DNA of 64,000 bases. Origin: Paenibacillus silvisoli (GTDB taxonomy: Bacteria; Bacillota; Bacilli; Paenibacillales; Paenibacillaceae). Position numbers and translations under genes: made by a program. Under the pieces are notes generated by a model. It worked only from the letters and a program-made list of their open reading frames with translations, had not been told where the DNA came from and ran no database searches. Shown in pieces: positions 9,089 through 18,893 of the stretch. The stretch is taken from positions 4,260,001 through 4,324,000 of the forward strand of contig NZ_CP133017.1 in the NCBI RefSeq assembly GCF_030866765.1, read 5' to 3'. Numbering within the stretch: position 1 is the stretch's first letter; every line of letters starts with the position of its first letter.

Positions 9089-9958
9089 ATGACTTTGTTT
9101 GACAACATGACGACGGTCGCGATCTATACGACCATTACCGTTACGCTTCTGATATGGTACGGAGCGGTAGCGAATCCGTTCAAGGTCGGCGGGCTGTTTC
9201 TCAGAGAGATGGTATTCAACCGCAAATATATGCTTCATTTCGTTGCGCTGATTTTGATCTTGTTTTGCAATAAGCTGGAGCTTCAAATCGAGGAGCATTT
9301 AACGAAGACGTACGACTTTGCGACCTTCTTCCAATCGATCGAAGGAAATTTCGTCGCCAATCTGCAGCATACTTTCGAGAACGACTATCTCACCGTATTC
9401 CTTGCGTTTATGTACGTTGTCGTTTTCCAGGCGCTGTTGATTGCTTCAATCGGCATCTATACGCATCAGCGCAAGGACCGCCGAATGTTCTATGCCATTT
9501 GCTACGCGATCATGATTAATTATGCGATCGCCATTCCGTTCTACATTTTCTTTCCGGTGAACGAGGTTTGGTACCATGATCCGCAAAACGTCTCGTTCCT
9601 GATGTTGAACGTATTCCCGGATTTCGAAAATCAATACCGTGCGCTGTCGGGCTTGGATAACTGCTTCCCGAGTCTGCATACGTCCATATCCGTTACGCTG
9701 GCGATCTTGGCTGTCCGTTCGGGTATCAAGCGCTGGGCATGGTTTTGCTGCATTTGCGCGGGCATCATTATTTTCGCGATCTTCTATCTCGGCATCCATT
9801 GGTTGATCGATATGTGCGGCGGCTTGCTGCTCGGGGCGTTCGCTTCGACGATGGGCATGCGGTTAAGCGCCATGGATTTGAAGCTTCGCCGGAATCGCCG
9901 CAGCGGTTCGGTTACGACAGCCGCAAAGCTCGGTTACTTGCAGGAAGATGCGAAGTAA
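9089..9958 (+). CDS. PAP2-superfamily membrane phosphatase/transferase, AUR1-like
   Basis: This 289-residue membrane protein with about six hydrophobic segments carries two of the three PAP2 (lipid phosphatase) motifs: NCFPSLHTS at about residue 190, where the usual PSGH is PSLH, and YLGIHWLIDMCGG at about residue 235, with the catalytic His and Asp. I see no clear first motif (KxxxxxxRP). The PSLH form is typical of AUR1/inositol-phosphorylceramide-synthase-like members, so transfer of a lipid headgroup is as likely as phosphate release. The ATG at 9089 has AGGAGG twelve bases upstream and its own promoter. It ends at a shared terminator with the convergent DUF421 gene. The substrate is unknown. 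Confidence 0.8.
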   Translation: MTLFDNMTTVAIYTTITVTLLIWYGAVANPFKVGGLFLREMVFNRKYMLHFVALILILFCNKLELQIEEHLTKTYDFATFFQSIEGNFVANLQHTFENDYLTVFLAFMYVVVFQALLIASIGIYTHQRKDRRMFYAICYAIMINYAIAIPFYIFFPVNEVWYHDPQNVSFLMLNVFPDFENQYRALSGLDNCFPSLHTSISVTLAILAVRSGIKRWAWFCCICAGIIIFAIFYLGIHWLIDMCGGLLLGAFASTMGMRLSAMDLKLRRNRRSGSVTTAAKLGYLQEDAK

Positions 9959-9972
9959 CTCTTCAGGCATAC

Positions 9973-10027
9973 AAAAAACCGCCGATCGGCATTCGAGCTC
10001 GACTCGAATGCAACGGCGGTTTTTTTT
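9973..10027. terminator. Nested bidirectional terminator
   Basis: Outer arms AAAACCGCCG / CGGCGGTTTT enclose a second perfect hairpin, GCATTCGAG / CTCGAATGC (9989-9997 with 10003-10011). A poly-A flank on the left and poly-T on the right let it stop transcription from both the PAP2 gene and the DUF421 gene. Confidence 0.88.
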
Positions 10028-10032
10028 GATCT

Positions 10033-10893
10033 TTACTGATAAATGAGCGGCCGCACCTCGTCGATCAAATGCTGCAGCTTCTTGGAGCAGGCCGCGTATT
10101 TCTGTTTCTCCGCTTCATCGGCCGTCAACAGCCCGTACATCTCCATGTCCGCCTCGCATTTCTTCAGAGACGCAAGCAAGGTTGCCTGGCTGTAGCCTTT
10201 CGGTTGCTTCACTTTGTCATCGTATAGATCCACTGTCAGCGTTCCGAAATCATCGACCTGCGCCAGAAACACGTCCTCGATTCGGAGGTCTGATTTCTTC
10301 AACTCTTTCTCCAGCCACTGCGAGTTATAGCCTCGCACCTTTAGCGCGTCGCTCAACACTTTGCCGTCCATAATGACTGCCTGCGGCTCCCGCTCCGGCT
10401 GCACTTTAATGCCCAGCTGTTTCGGCGTTAACGGAAGATTTTCCGTCTTCAGCAGGATGTTGATCGCGCCGCTCGCTTCCATGATCGCAAATTCCACGTC
10501 AGCCGCCTTGAAGACATCCTTCATGCGAAGCTGCTGCATCAGTTCATCGGTCGTCAGCCGTTCCTTTTTCAAGTTCTTCTCCAGGATTTTGCCTTTCTGA
10601 ATGAGCACGGTCGGCGTGCCGTCAATCCAGTTCCGGAGGCGCTTGCTCTTGAGCTGCAGCAGCTCGATTCCGAGCGATACCGCAACCCAAACCCCTAGCG
10701 AGAGCATGCCCAAATACCACTTTGCATCCGTATCGAGCGAAATGTATCCCGCAATGTTTCCGATCGTGATGCCCGTAATGTATTCGAAAACGGACAGCTC
10801 GGTCACCTGACGTTTTCCGAGCAGCTTTGTCATCAGGAGCAGGAAGATAACGGCCGCCAGCGTCCGCAGCGTAATTTCCAGCCATGTATTCAT
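10033..10893 (-). CDS. Second DUF421-domain membrane protein
   Basis: A 286-residue paralogue of the DUF421 protein at 7641. It has three N-terminal membrane helices with the family motif LGKRQVTELSVFEYITGITIG at about residue 26, then a soluble domain with DGTPTVLIQKGKI and DVEFAIMEASGAINIL. It extends 40 residues further at the C-terminus than its neighbour, ending in a charged helical tail. The ATG at 10893 has TGGAGG upstream; an earlier in-frame start would lie before this site. It is located between the PAP2 gene and yajC, so two divergent members of one family flank a PAP2 gene. Function unknown. Confidence 0.85.
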   Translation of the reverse strand: MNTWLEITLRTLAAVIFLLLMTKLLGKRQVTELSVFEYITGITIGNIAGYISLDTDAKWYLGMLSLGVWVAVSLGIELLQLKSKRLRNWIDGTPTVLIQKGKILEKNLKKERLTTDELMQQLRMKDVFKAADVEFAIMEASGAINILLKTENLPLTPKQLGIKVQPEREPQAVIMDGKVLSDALKVRGYNSQWLEKELKKSDLRIEDVFLAQVDDFGTLTVDLYDDKVKQPKGYSQATLLASLKKCEADMEMYGLLTADEAEKQKYAACSKKLQHLIDEVRPLIYQ

Positions 10894-10979
10894 TCGTAAT
10901 AACCTCCATTGGCTCAAGGCTCACAGAATGCTAGTATGCGCGCAAAAGCTGGAAAATATGAGGATGCCGCAAACAAAGA

Positions 10980-11027
10980 GAAGCCGGATCGATAGAGCGC
11001 ATCTCTGTGCCCTATCCATCCGGCTTC
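10980..11027 (-). terminator. Terminator after yajC
   Basis: On the minus strand GAAGCCGGAT pairs with ATCCGGCTTC, with further pairing of GATAG and CTATC inside, followed by TCTTTGTTTG. It lies 17 bases after the yajC stop and ends the spoIID-queA-tgt-yajC run. Confidence 0.78.
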
Positions 11028-11044
11028 GTTCTCGCTGACGCGAA

Positions 11045-11380
11045 TTAAGCCTTAATATTTTCACCGTGCTCGTCTTTCTTCTCAACCGCTGCCGGCGTTA
11101 CCGGCGCAGCCGCTGCCGTGCTGCTCGAAAGAACATTGTTAATCGCGCTGCGATCGAACGTGATCTTCGTCGCATCGTTGACGCGAAGAACAACGACGTC
11201 GTCCGAAATCTCCATAATCGTACCGTGCATACCGCCGATCGTTACGATCTTGTCGCCTTTCTTCAGCCCGCCGAGCATCACGTTACGCTGCTTGGACTTG
11301 CGCTGCTGCGGACGGATCAGAAGGAAATAGAAAACCGCAAACATTAGTACGAATGGGAGTAAGGAAGCTGCTCCTGACAT
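11045..11380 (-). CDS. yajC: Preprotein translocase subunit YajC
   Basis: YajC is a small single-span membrane protein associated with SecDF-YidC. The 111-residue product has an N-terminal membrane segment (LLPFVLMFAVFYFLLI) followed by the diagnostic RPQQRKSKQRN and a beta-rich domain containing GDKIVTIGGMHGTI. The C-terminal tail is Ala-rich and charged (EKKDEHGENIKA). It follows tgt by 18 bases, the usual tgt-yajC order, and is the last gene before a terminator. Confidence 0.96.
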   Translation of the reverse strand: MSGAASLLPFVLMFAVFYFLLIRPQQRKSKQRNVMLGGLKKGDKIVTIGGMHGTIMEISDDVVVLRVNDATKITFDRSAINNVLSSSTAAAAPVTPAAVEKKDEHGENIKA

Positions 11381-11398
11381 TTGTATTCACCCCTTTCC

Positions 11399-12535
<1,137 letters not shown>

Positions 12536-12554
12536 TTATGTCCTCTTTCCGTTC

Positions 12555-13601
12555 TCAATAAATAAACATCGCATCGCCGAAGCTGAAAAACCGGTATTCC
12601 CGTTCGACAGCTTCACGGTAAGCTTTCATGATGGCTTCTCTTCCTGCCAATGCGCTGACGAGCATGACCAGCGTCGACTTCGGCAGGTGGAAATTGGTCA
12701 GCAGCGCATTGACCAGCTTGAACTCGTAGCCAGGAAAAATAAATATGTCCGTCCAGCCGCTGCAAGCCTTAATATCTTTATACGTAAACCGGGCGGCAAC
12801 GGTTTCAAGCGTTCGGGCAGAAGTTGTGCCGACGGCGATAATTCGTCCCCCGCGCTCCTTGGCCGACCTCAGCATCGCTGCCGTTTCCTCGCTCAGCTCG
12901 TAATACTCGGAGTGCATCGTATGCTCTTCAATCGTATCGACCGACATCGGCCGGAATGTGCCGAGCCCGACATGAAGCGTAATATAACCGATATGAACGC
13001 CTTTCGCCTGCAGCTGCTCGAGAAACGGCCTCGTGAAATGGAGACCGGCCGTCGGCGCCGCCGCCGAACCTTCGTGTTTGGCGTAAACGGTCTGATAACG
13101 CTCGCGGTCGTCCAGCCGTTCCTTGATATACGGCGGAAGCGGCATTTCTCCGAGCCGATCTAGCAGCTCATTGAAAATGCCTTCATAGTGAAACTCAATC
13201 TCCCGCGCTCCCTGCTCGCCTTCCGCCAAGATCGTTGCGCGAAGCAGCGGCTCGCCGGTGCCGTCATCGCCGAAGCTCAGCTTTGCGCCGGCTCTTAATC
13301 GTTTGCCCGGCTTCGCAAGCGTCTCCCAGCGGTCGCCGGACAGCTGCTTCAGCAGCAGCAGCTCGACTTTCGCGCCGGTGTCGGATTTGATGCCCATCAG
13401 CCTCGCCGGCATGACGCGCGTATCGTTCAAGATCAGCGTATCGCCCGGCTGCAGCAGCTCGGCCAGCTTCGTAAACGTATGATGCTCCACATCGCCGGTC
13501 GTGCGGCTCAGCGTTAACAGCCGGGAAGCGGTGCGGTCCGCCAGCGGCGTCTGCGCGATTAGATGCTCCGGCAAATCAAAATCAAATTCAGCTACATTCA
13601 T
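12555..13601 (-). CDS. queA: S-adenosylmethionine:tRNA ribosyltransferase-isomerase
   Basis: QueA transfers and isomerises the ribosyl part of SAM onto preQ1-tRNA to give epoxyqueuosine. The 348-residue protein starts [20 protein letters not shown], the family's standard N-terminus, and contains [23 protein letters not shown] and [15 protein letters not shown]. The ATG at 13601 follows the spoIID-like gene by ten bases; its ribosome site (AAGGAATGAG) overlaps that gene's stop region. Operon with tgt and yajC. Confidence 0.98.
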   Translation of the reverse strand: MNVAEFDFDLPEHLIAQTPLADRTASRLLTLSRTTGDVEHHTFTKLAELLQPGDTLILNDTRVMPARLMGIKSDTGAKVELLLLKQLSGDRWETLAKPGKRLRAGAKLSFGDDGTGEPLLRATILAEGEQGAREIEFHYEGIFNELLDRLGEMPLPPYIKERLDDRERYQTVYAKHEGSAAAPTAGLHFTRPFLEQLQAKGVHIGYITLHVGLGTFRPMSVDTIEEHTMHSEYYELSEETAAMLRSAKERGGRIIAVGTTSARTLETVAARFTYKDIKACSGWTDIFIFPGYEFKLVNALLTNFHLPKSTLVMLVSALAGREAIMKAYREAVEREYRFFSFGDAMFIY

Positions 13602-13611
13602 CGATGAGTTC

Positions 13612-15810
13612 TCATTCCTTAACGATCGTTACGTCTTTGTAATAGTATTGCATTATATATTTATAGTCATACCCAAGCTCTGCCAATCCGCGGGCGCCGT
13701 ATTGGGATAACCCAACGCCGTGTCCGTTGCCGGAGCCGATGAAGCGGAAGCCCGGCTCCTTCGTAGCGGCGCGAAGCTCGCCGTCGCCGTTCAGAATGAA
13801 CACGTTCTTTTCCTTTAACTCTCTCGCCGATCCATCGCTGCCGATTAAGTAGAACGGACCGGAATCGGATGCGGTCGGGCGATTTCGGATCGCTCCTCCG
13901 CCGCCTGCGATCGTCATGCGGGCCGTTTCGTCGATGCTGAAGAAGGTACTCGGCAAACCGCCGAAGGCCGAACGGAATAGATCCGGATATTTCACCTGGA
14001 GCTTCTGCCCGTTCGCAAGGAGCTCGATCGGACGTCCCGACGGTCCTTTCTGGCTGACTTCAAGCGTGGAAATGCTGCCGCTCACCGGCTTTTGAAGCTT
14101 CCCGTTCATCATCGTAAGAAGGTCAGCGGACGAATACGTACCGCGTACCCAAGACATTTCGTTGGATTGCGTTACCTTCTCCAATTGAACGACGAGCGTT
14201 CCCCGGTTCGCTTGATCCACGACCGGCACGTTATCTTGAATAAGCGGAATCGGACGGACTTTGGCGCCGTCCGCGTTAACGCGCAGTATCGGCTGTCCGG
14301 TCGCCGACGTTTGATCGGTCGCATCGAGCAAATCCTCCCGCATGTAACCGACCGATCCGTTCGGCAGCACGATCCGATACCAGCGGTACAGCCCCTTTTC
14401 GGAGGAAGAGTCCGGACTTTCGACGGATTTCAAGTATGCGACATCGCTTCCCCATATCTCCTTCGAATCGGCCGACGCGCCGCCCGCGCTCGACGAGAAT
14501 ACGGTCTCGATCACTTTGCCGTTATACATGGCCACTTCGCCGCTGGTCGCATCGACCGCCGCGATCGTTGCCGGCTTCTCGGAGCCGATGCCGCCATAGG
14601 CTTGGCTGAGCGTGGTATCCACCACATGGGCGATTTGGAAACCGAAGCCTTGATACAGCGCGTAGGTACGGGCGGCCACGGCTTGCGACTTCAACGCTTC
14701 CGCGGGCCAAGAAGATGGCATCTCAGCCCCTACTACCGCGTACAAATATTGCTCGAACGGCAGTTCGTTAACGACGGCGAGCTTATTGTTGAGCCCGCTC
14801 ACCTCGAACTGGCCGCGATAGCTTCGGTTATAACGCTCCATCAGCTTAATGCCTGTCGGCGCATCGGTCGAAAGCCATAGCTTCGTCCCCGCAGCCGGTA
14901 TCGAATAGAGCGTTGCGGCCGGCTTGGAAGCCGATTCGTTCGTCGTATAGTCATCGCGAATCAATATGTAGGACGCGTCGGCATCCGTTTGCCGAAGCGT
15001 CAGCGCGCCGTTTATTTGCTGCGCCTGCGCTTTCGCCTTGCCGAGCGCGGTCTGGTCGCTCTCCGCCCCGACGACGACCGTATACACGCCCGGAGCGCTT
15101 CCGTTCTGCTTTATCGCGGCATACGCCTCAACGCCGGCGGCGCTGTAAGTTTGAGCCGCGCTCAACGCTTCCGCTTTGGATGCAAAGATGAGATCGGTAT
15201 CCAAATGCAGCGGACCGATCATGCCCGTTCCCCCGGATTTGCCAGCCAGACCTGCCAGCGTGGAATCCTTCAGCCAACGGTCGCCCGCCGCTTTCGCTTC
15301 CGCTGCCGATGCGTAAGAGCCTTCCGCGATTTGGTACAGCTTGCCTCGCGGATCGCTGGACGCCGTCATCATGCCGGAAGCGCCCATCGCTTTCAGCCGT
15401 TTAACCGCCGATAGAGCGGTCATATAATCCGTCGTTTCCAGCAGCAGCGGCTTATAGTCATCCAGCGAGAACCGTACCGTCTCGCCGGGCGAGGTTTGAA
15501 AGAGAGGGATAACGCCGGACGGCTGACGGACGCCAACCTGCAGCGCTCCCGCCGCGCTGAACGTGGCCGCGCCTGTTTCAAGCTTATACTTGCTCGTATT
15601 GATAAAGATCGCGACTCGAATCGAATCAAGCTTCGGGACCGCCGCGCCGCTGGACGGTACGGATGTCCACACTGACAATGCCATTACGCCGGTAATCAAA
15701 ACCGTCATCGTACGAACCGCTTTCGGCAGCCTTGCCCGCTTCGTTTCCTGAGCTCGCGGCGCCTTCGCTTCGTTCGCCTGAACGGCGTTCATGCCTTTCA
15801 TCGGGAACAT
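13612..15810 (-). CDS. SpoIID/LytB-domain protein with SPOR-like region
   Basis: The SpoIID domain is a lytic transglycosylase fold that cleaves denuded glycan strands in engulfment; LytB relatives enhance amidases. This 732-residue protein has an N-terminal membrane segment (about residues 32-52). Residues 120-280 form a SPOR-like part with repeated [17 protein letters not shown] motifs. The SpoIID domain from about residue 330 contains [20 protein letters not shown] and ends [19 protein letters not shown]. Between those two blocks sits an extra insert of about 200 residues with a possible SH3-like stretch ([15 protein letters not shown]). The start ATG at 15810 has AAGGAG five bases upstream. 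B. subtilis SpoIID is about half this length, so this is a LytB-like multi-domain relative, not the spoIID orthologue itself. Confidence 0.87.
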   Translation of the reverse strand: MFPMKGMNAVQANEAKAPRAQETKRARLPKAVRTMTVLITGVMALSVWTSVPSSGAAVPKLDSIRVAIFINTSKYKLETGAATFSAAGALQVGVRQPSGVIPLFQTSPGETVRFSLDDYKPLLLETTDYMTALSAVKRLKAMGASGMMTASSDPRGKLYQIAEGSYASAAEAKAAGDRWLKDSTLAGLAGKSGGTGMIGPLHLDTDLIFASKAEALSAAQTYSAAGVEAYAAIKQNGSAPGVYTVVVGAESDQTALGKAKAQAQQINGALTLRQTDADASYILIRDDYTTNESASKPAATLYSIPAAGTKLWLSTDAPTGIKLMERYNRSYRGQFEVSGLNNKLAVVNELPFEQYLYAVVGAEMPSSWPAEALKSQAVAARTYALYQGFGFQIAHVVDTTLSQAYGGIGSEKPATIAAVDATSGEVAMYNGKVIETVFSSSAGGASADSKEIWGSDVAYLKSVESPDSSSEKGLYRWYRIVLPNGSVGYMREDLLDATDQTSATGQPILRVNADGAKVRPIPLIQDNVPVVDQANRGTLVVQLEKVTQSNEMSWVRGTYSSADLLTMMNGKLQKPVSGSISTLEVSQKGPSGRPIELLANGQKLQVKYPDLFRSAFGGLPSTFFSIDETARMTIAGGGGAIRNRPTASDSGPFYLIGSDGSARELKEKNVFILNGDGELRAATKEPGFRFIGSGNGHGVGLSQYGARGLAELGYDYKYIMQYYYKDVTIVKE

Positions 15811-15829
15811 TTCCACTCCTTCATGCGGT

Positions 15830-16276
15830 CTATTCTTTTCTCGGTATTGTACATACGCCGTCGTGGCAGCCGTCGTCGGCTTTGCCGAACCAGTCGTAGC
15901 GCTTCGCCGCGATGATCCGGTACAAGCCGTCCGCCGCGATGCGCAGCCCCGGCACGCGATAAAGCCAGGCCAGCCATCTAAGCCCTTTGACGGTCCGCAG
16001 AATCCGGACTACGCTGGCCGCGCCAACATGAAGCGTGCCGTCCGCCTCGACAACATGAAGCTTCGTCAGAAGCTCCGCCTGATCGAGCGACGCGGCGCCC
16101 GGAATTTCCTCGTACGTTTCTTCCAGCGATTGAACCGGGATAAAACGCAGATCCGCGCTCGACTGCAGCTCCTTCAGCTTGCGAACCGTGCCAAGACATA
16201 AATTGCACGTCCCGTCGTACAGAACGATAAGCTTCTCGCGTTTTTTCCGTTCGTGCCTGCCTTGTTTGTTAGCCAT
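15830..16276 (-). CDS. DCC-family thiol-disulfide oxidoreductase-like protein (DUF393)
   Basis: The 148-residue protein belongs to the DCC (YuxK) family, named for the DxxCxxC motif: here YDGTCNLCLGTV at about residues 20-31. A Trp/Arg-rich helical region follows (GLRWLAWLYRVPGLRIAADGLYRIIAAKRYDWFG), and the C-terminus has a further Cys pair, DDGCHDGVC. Such proteins look like thioredoxin-fold relatives, but no substrate is established. It lies between ruvB (17 bases) and the spoIID-like gene, in the same operon, so its expression is tied to DNA repair and spore-wall genes by position only. Confidence 0.85.
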   Translation of the reverse strand: MANKQGRHERKKREKLIVLYDGTCNLCLGTVRKLKELQSSADLRFIPVQSLEETYEEIPGAASLDQAELLTKLHVVEADGTLHVGAASVVRILRTVKGLRWLAWLYRVPGLRIAADGLYRIIAAKRYDWFGKADDGCHDGVCTIPRKE

Positions 16277-16293
16277 CGCGCATCGCCACCTTC

Positions 16294-17337
16294 TTAATTG
16301 TCGGCTTCTGCGTCGCCCGCTTCCTGGTCAGCGCCAGGCTGCTGCGGCACGGGCAGCCCCAAATGACGGTAGGCGAGCGGCGTGACCATCCGTCCCCGCG
16401 GCGTCCGCTGCAGAAAGCCGATTTGCATTAAATACGGCTCGTAAACATCCTCGATCGTCTGGCCTTCCTCGCCGATCGTCGCGGCGATCGTATCGAGCCC
16501 GACCGGCCCGCCGCGATAGATCGTAATCATCGCGCGCAGCATTTTATGGTCGATGCTGTCGAGCCCGAGCGGATCGACTTGAATGAGTCCGAGCGCGTTG
16601 CGGGCCAGCTCGTGCGTCACGATGCCGTCGTTGCGCACCTGCGCGAAGTCGCGTACGCGCTTGAGCAGCCGGTTCGCGATTCGCGGCGTTCCGCGCGAGC
16701 GCATCGCAATCTCCTGAGCCGCTTCGCCGATGACGCTGACGCCGAGAATTTCGGCCGCCCGCGATACGATGAACGCGAGCTCGTCGACGGTGTAGAACTC
16801 GAGCCGGCTGACGACGCCGAAGCGGTCGCGCAGCGGCGCGGACAGCAGCCCGGCACGGGTCGTGGCGCCGATGAGCGTAAACGGCGGCAAATCCAAACGG
16901 ACCGAGCGGGCGCTCGGCCCTTTGCCGATCATAATATCGAGCGCGAAATCCTCCATCGCCGGATACAGCACTTCCTCAACGGAACGGTGCAGCCGGTGAA
17001 TCTCGTCGATGAACAGCACGTCGCCTTCCTGCAAATTCGTCAGAAGCGCGGCAAGATCGCCCGGACGCTCGATCGCCGGACCGCTCGTCGTGCGCAAATT
17101 AACGCCAAGCTCGTTGGCGATGATGTTGGACAGCGTCGTTTTGCCAAGGCCCGGAGGCCCGTACAGCAGCACGTGGTCCAACGCTTCCTTGCGCAGCTTC
17201 GCCGCCTCGATGAACACCTTCAAATTTTCTTTCACTTGCGTCTGACCGATGTATTCAGCCAAATAGCGGGGACGCAAACTAAGCTCCACCGCTTGATCTT
17301 CCATCATGAGGTTGGCGGAAATAATCCTCTCGTCCAT
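16294..17337 (-). CDS. ruvB: Holliday junction branch-migration DNA helicase RuvB
   Basis: RuvB is the hexameric AAA+ motor that drives branch migration with RuvA. The 347-residue protein has Walker [10 protein letters not shown] at about residue 60, Walker [10 protein letters not shown] near 107, sensor 1 [18 protein letters not shown] near 154 and the C-terminal winged-helix segment [13 protein letters not shown]. It follows ruvA by 19 bases. The C-terminal tail ([15 protein letters not shown]) is acidic and probably disordered. Confidence 0.99.
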   Translation of the reverse strand: MDERIISANLMMEDQAVELSLRPRYLAEYIGQTQVKENLKVFIEAAKLRKEALDHVLLYGPPGLGKTTLSNIIANELGVNLRTTSGPAIERPGDLAALLTNLQEGDVLFIDEIHRLHRSVEEVLYPAMEDFALDIMIGKGPSARSVRLDLPPFTLIGATTRAGLLSAPLRDRFGVVSRLEFYTVDELAFIVSRAAEILGVSVIGEAAQEIAMRSRGTPRIANRLLKRVRDFAQVRNDGIVTHELARNALGLIQVDPLGLDSIDHKMLRAMITIYRGGPVGLDTIAATIGEEGQTIEDVYEPYLMQIGFLQRTPRGRMVTPLAYRHLGLPVPQQPGADQEAGDAEADN

Positions 17338-17356
17338 TCGCGCTTACCCCTCTCTG

Positions 17357-17989
17357 CTAGCCTTTAAACAATTGCTGCAGCGCCCGCTTCATCAGCGCAT
17401 CCACCGACTCGTCAGGCACCTCTTTCTCCTTCATTCCTTGCCATGCGCGGTCCAGCTCCGCCGCGGTGTACCCTAGCGTCATGAGCGCTTCGCGCGCCTC
17501 GCGCCAGTTCTGGCCGCCCTCGAATAGAGTGCCCTTATTCGCGTCATCTTCAAGCACAACGCTGGCAGCCGCGAAGCTGAAGCCGCCCGGAATCATATCG
17601 AGCTTATCCTTCAAATCCAGAACCATCCGCTGCGCCGTTTTCTTCCCGATGCCGGGCAGCTTGGTCAGAAACGTCAAATTTTCCTGCTGAATCGCCGCGG
17701 CGATCGTCTCCGGCTTCCCGCCCGCTAGAATGCCGAGCGCAACGCGAGGCCCGATGCCCGACACGTCCAGCAGCTTGCGGAACATCGCTTGTTCCTCGCG
17801 GTTAGCGAACCCGAACAGCAGCGTCGCATCCTCGCGGACATGATGGTGCGTATAGATCGTTACGGCATCGTCGCTCTTCGCGAACGCATACGGATTCGGC
17901 GTAAACACCTGATACCCGATATCTCTCACATCAACCACGACGTATTCCGTATCCAGATGGACGACGCGTCCTCGTACATAATCGATCAT
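17357..17989 (-). CDS. ruvA: Holliday junction branch-migration protein RuvA
   Basis: RuvA binds the four-way junction and loads RuvB. The 210-residue length and N-terminus (MIDYVRGRVVHLDTEYVVVDV, OB fold) are standard. Two helix-hairpin-helix segments are visible (LLDVSGIGPRVALGIL and LTKLPGIGKKTAQRMVLDL), as is the C-terminal RuvB-binding domain ending AEDRAWQGM-like and LMKRALQQLF. The ATG overlaps the ruvC stop as ATGA, so the two genes are translationally coupled. Confidence 0.98.
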   Translation of the reverse strand: MIDYVRGRVVHLDTEYVVVDVRDIGYQVFTPNPYAFAKSDDAVTIYTHHHVREDATLLFGFANREEQAMFRKLLDVSGIGPRVALGILAGGKPETIAAAIQQENLTFLTKLPGIGKKTAQRMVLDLKDKLDMIPGGFSFAAASVVLEDDANKGTLFEGGQNWREAREALMTLGYTAAELDRAWQGMKEKEVPDESVDALMKRALQQLFKG

Positions 17990-18489
17990 TGGCGCTTCTC
18001 CCCGTTAATTTTTTGCGTCAGTACGGATGAATGCGCATGGCAAATCGCCACCGCGAGCGCATCCGCCACATCGTCCGGCTTCGGAATGGCGCTCAGCTTC
18101 AAAAACATGCGAACCATTTCCTGCACCTGGCGCTTCTCCGCTTTGCCGTAGCCGACGATGGCTTGCTTCACCTGCAGCGGCGTATATTCGGTCACCGGCA
18201 GCCCCCGCTGGGCCGCGGCCAAAATCATGACGCCTCTGGCTTGCCCGACGGAAAACGCGGTCGTCACGTTTTTATTGAAAAACAGCTTCTCCACGGCCAC
18301 GGTATCCGGCTTGTACCGGTCCATCAGCGCGCAAGTAGATTCATAGACTTGCTTCAGCCGCTCTTCCTGCGGCGTGTGCGCCTCCGTTTTAATGCAGCCA
18401 TATTGAACGGGAACGAGCTTGCTCCCGATTTTGTCAATGAAGCCAAACCCGACGATAGCGATGCCCGGGTCGATTCCTAGTACTCGCAA
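17986..18489 (-). CDS. ruvC: Crossover junction endodeoxyribonuclease RuvC
   Basis: RuvC cuts Holliday junctions in the RuvABC resolvasome. The catalytic acidic residues are present: Asp in VLGIDPGIAIVGFG at the start, Glu in VAVEKLFFNKN near residue 65, and the C-terminal pair in PDDVADALAVAICH. The TTG at 18489 is placed seven bases after GGAGGAGAGG and gives 167 residues, typical of RuvC; an in-frame extension upstream would add 18 residues outside the fold. It is first in a ruvC-ruvA-ruvB operon. B. subtilis lacks ruvC and uses RecU, so this gene helps separate the organism from Bacillus. Confidence 0.96.
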   Translation of the reverse strand: MRVLGIDPGIAIVGFGFIDKIGSKLVPVQYGCIKTEAHTPQEERLKQVYESTCALMDRYKPDTVAVEKLFFNKNVTTAFSVGQARGVMILAAAQRGLPVTEYTPLQVKQAIVGYGKAEKRQVQEMVRMFLKLSAIPKPDDVADALAVAICHAHSSVLTQKINGEKRQ

Positions 18490-18545
18490 GCCTTTTCCTC
18501 TCCTCCGTGCCAAAATAATAGTAGGACAAAAATTGGCTTCCATCC

Positions 18546-18574
18546 ATTATAGCAAATGATCCGAGGAATGAGAA
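18546..18574 (-). promoter_or_regulatory. Probable sigma-A promoter of ruvCAB
   Basis: TTCTCA (18569-18574) and TATAAT (18546-18551) are spaced by 17 bases on the minus strand, with TG one base before the -10. It lies about 57 bases upstream of the ruvC TTG. No SOS (LexA) box was recognised around it. Confidence 0.55.
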
Positions 18575-18649
18575 CACGCGTTTTGTCTTTCGGCCGTGAA
18601 GCCTGCCATCGGTTCAGCAGCACGGCCGCAGAATAGATCGCCTGATTAG

Positions 18650-18836
18650 GCTAGCGGTTGCCACAGCGCTTATTTGCTCCAATTTAGCATTTTTAAAAAT
18701 CTAACGGTTGCTACAGCGGCTATTTGATTCAAATCGGGACAATTCGCTGCCATAATCGGCAAATAGCGTCTGTGGCAACCGTTACAATTTCAATAGCGCC
18801 ATTTTAGGCAAAATAGCCTCTGTGGCAACCGCTAGC
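18650..18836. repeat. Four-copy inverted repeat array (palindromic, about 187 bp)
   Basis: Four copies of a 27-30 base unit, roughly A(A/G)CGGTTGCCACAG followed by a GGCTATTTGcc-like tail. Two are in plus orientation (18650-18677, 18701-18727) and two in minus orientation (18758-18785, 18807-18836). The outermost pair share 17 identical bases, GCTAGCGGTTGCCACAG, facing its exact complement. The inner pair share 14 of 15. The whole could fold as a long nested hairpin. No coding frame explains it. It lies upstream of ruvC and beside an insertion sequence. A dispersed REP- or MITE-like element is the likely class. Confidence 0.8.
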
Positions 18837-18893
18837 TTTTGAGCGGGTTTATTTTTTTGAAAAAGAAAAAGCGCCGCAGGTAGGAAACCTTAC

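Noticed and set aside
18650..18836. Repeats as a CRISPR or tRNA-like element
   Set aside because: Only four copies in mixed orientation with unequal gaps, no cas genes, and no cloverleaf.
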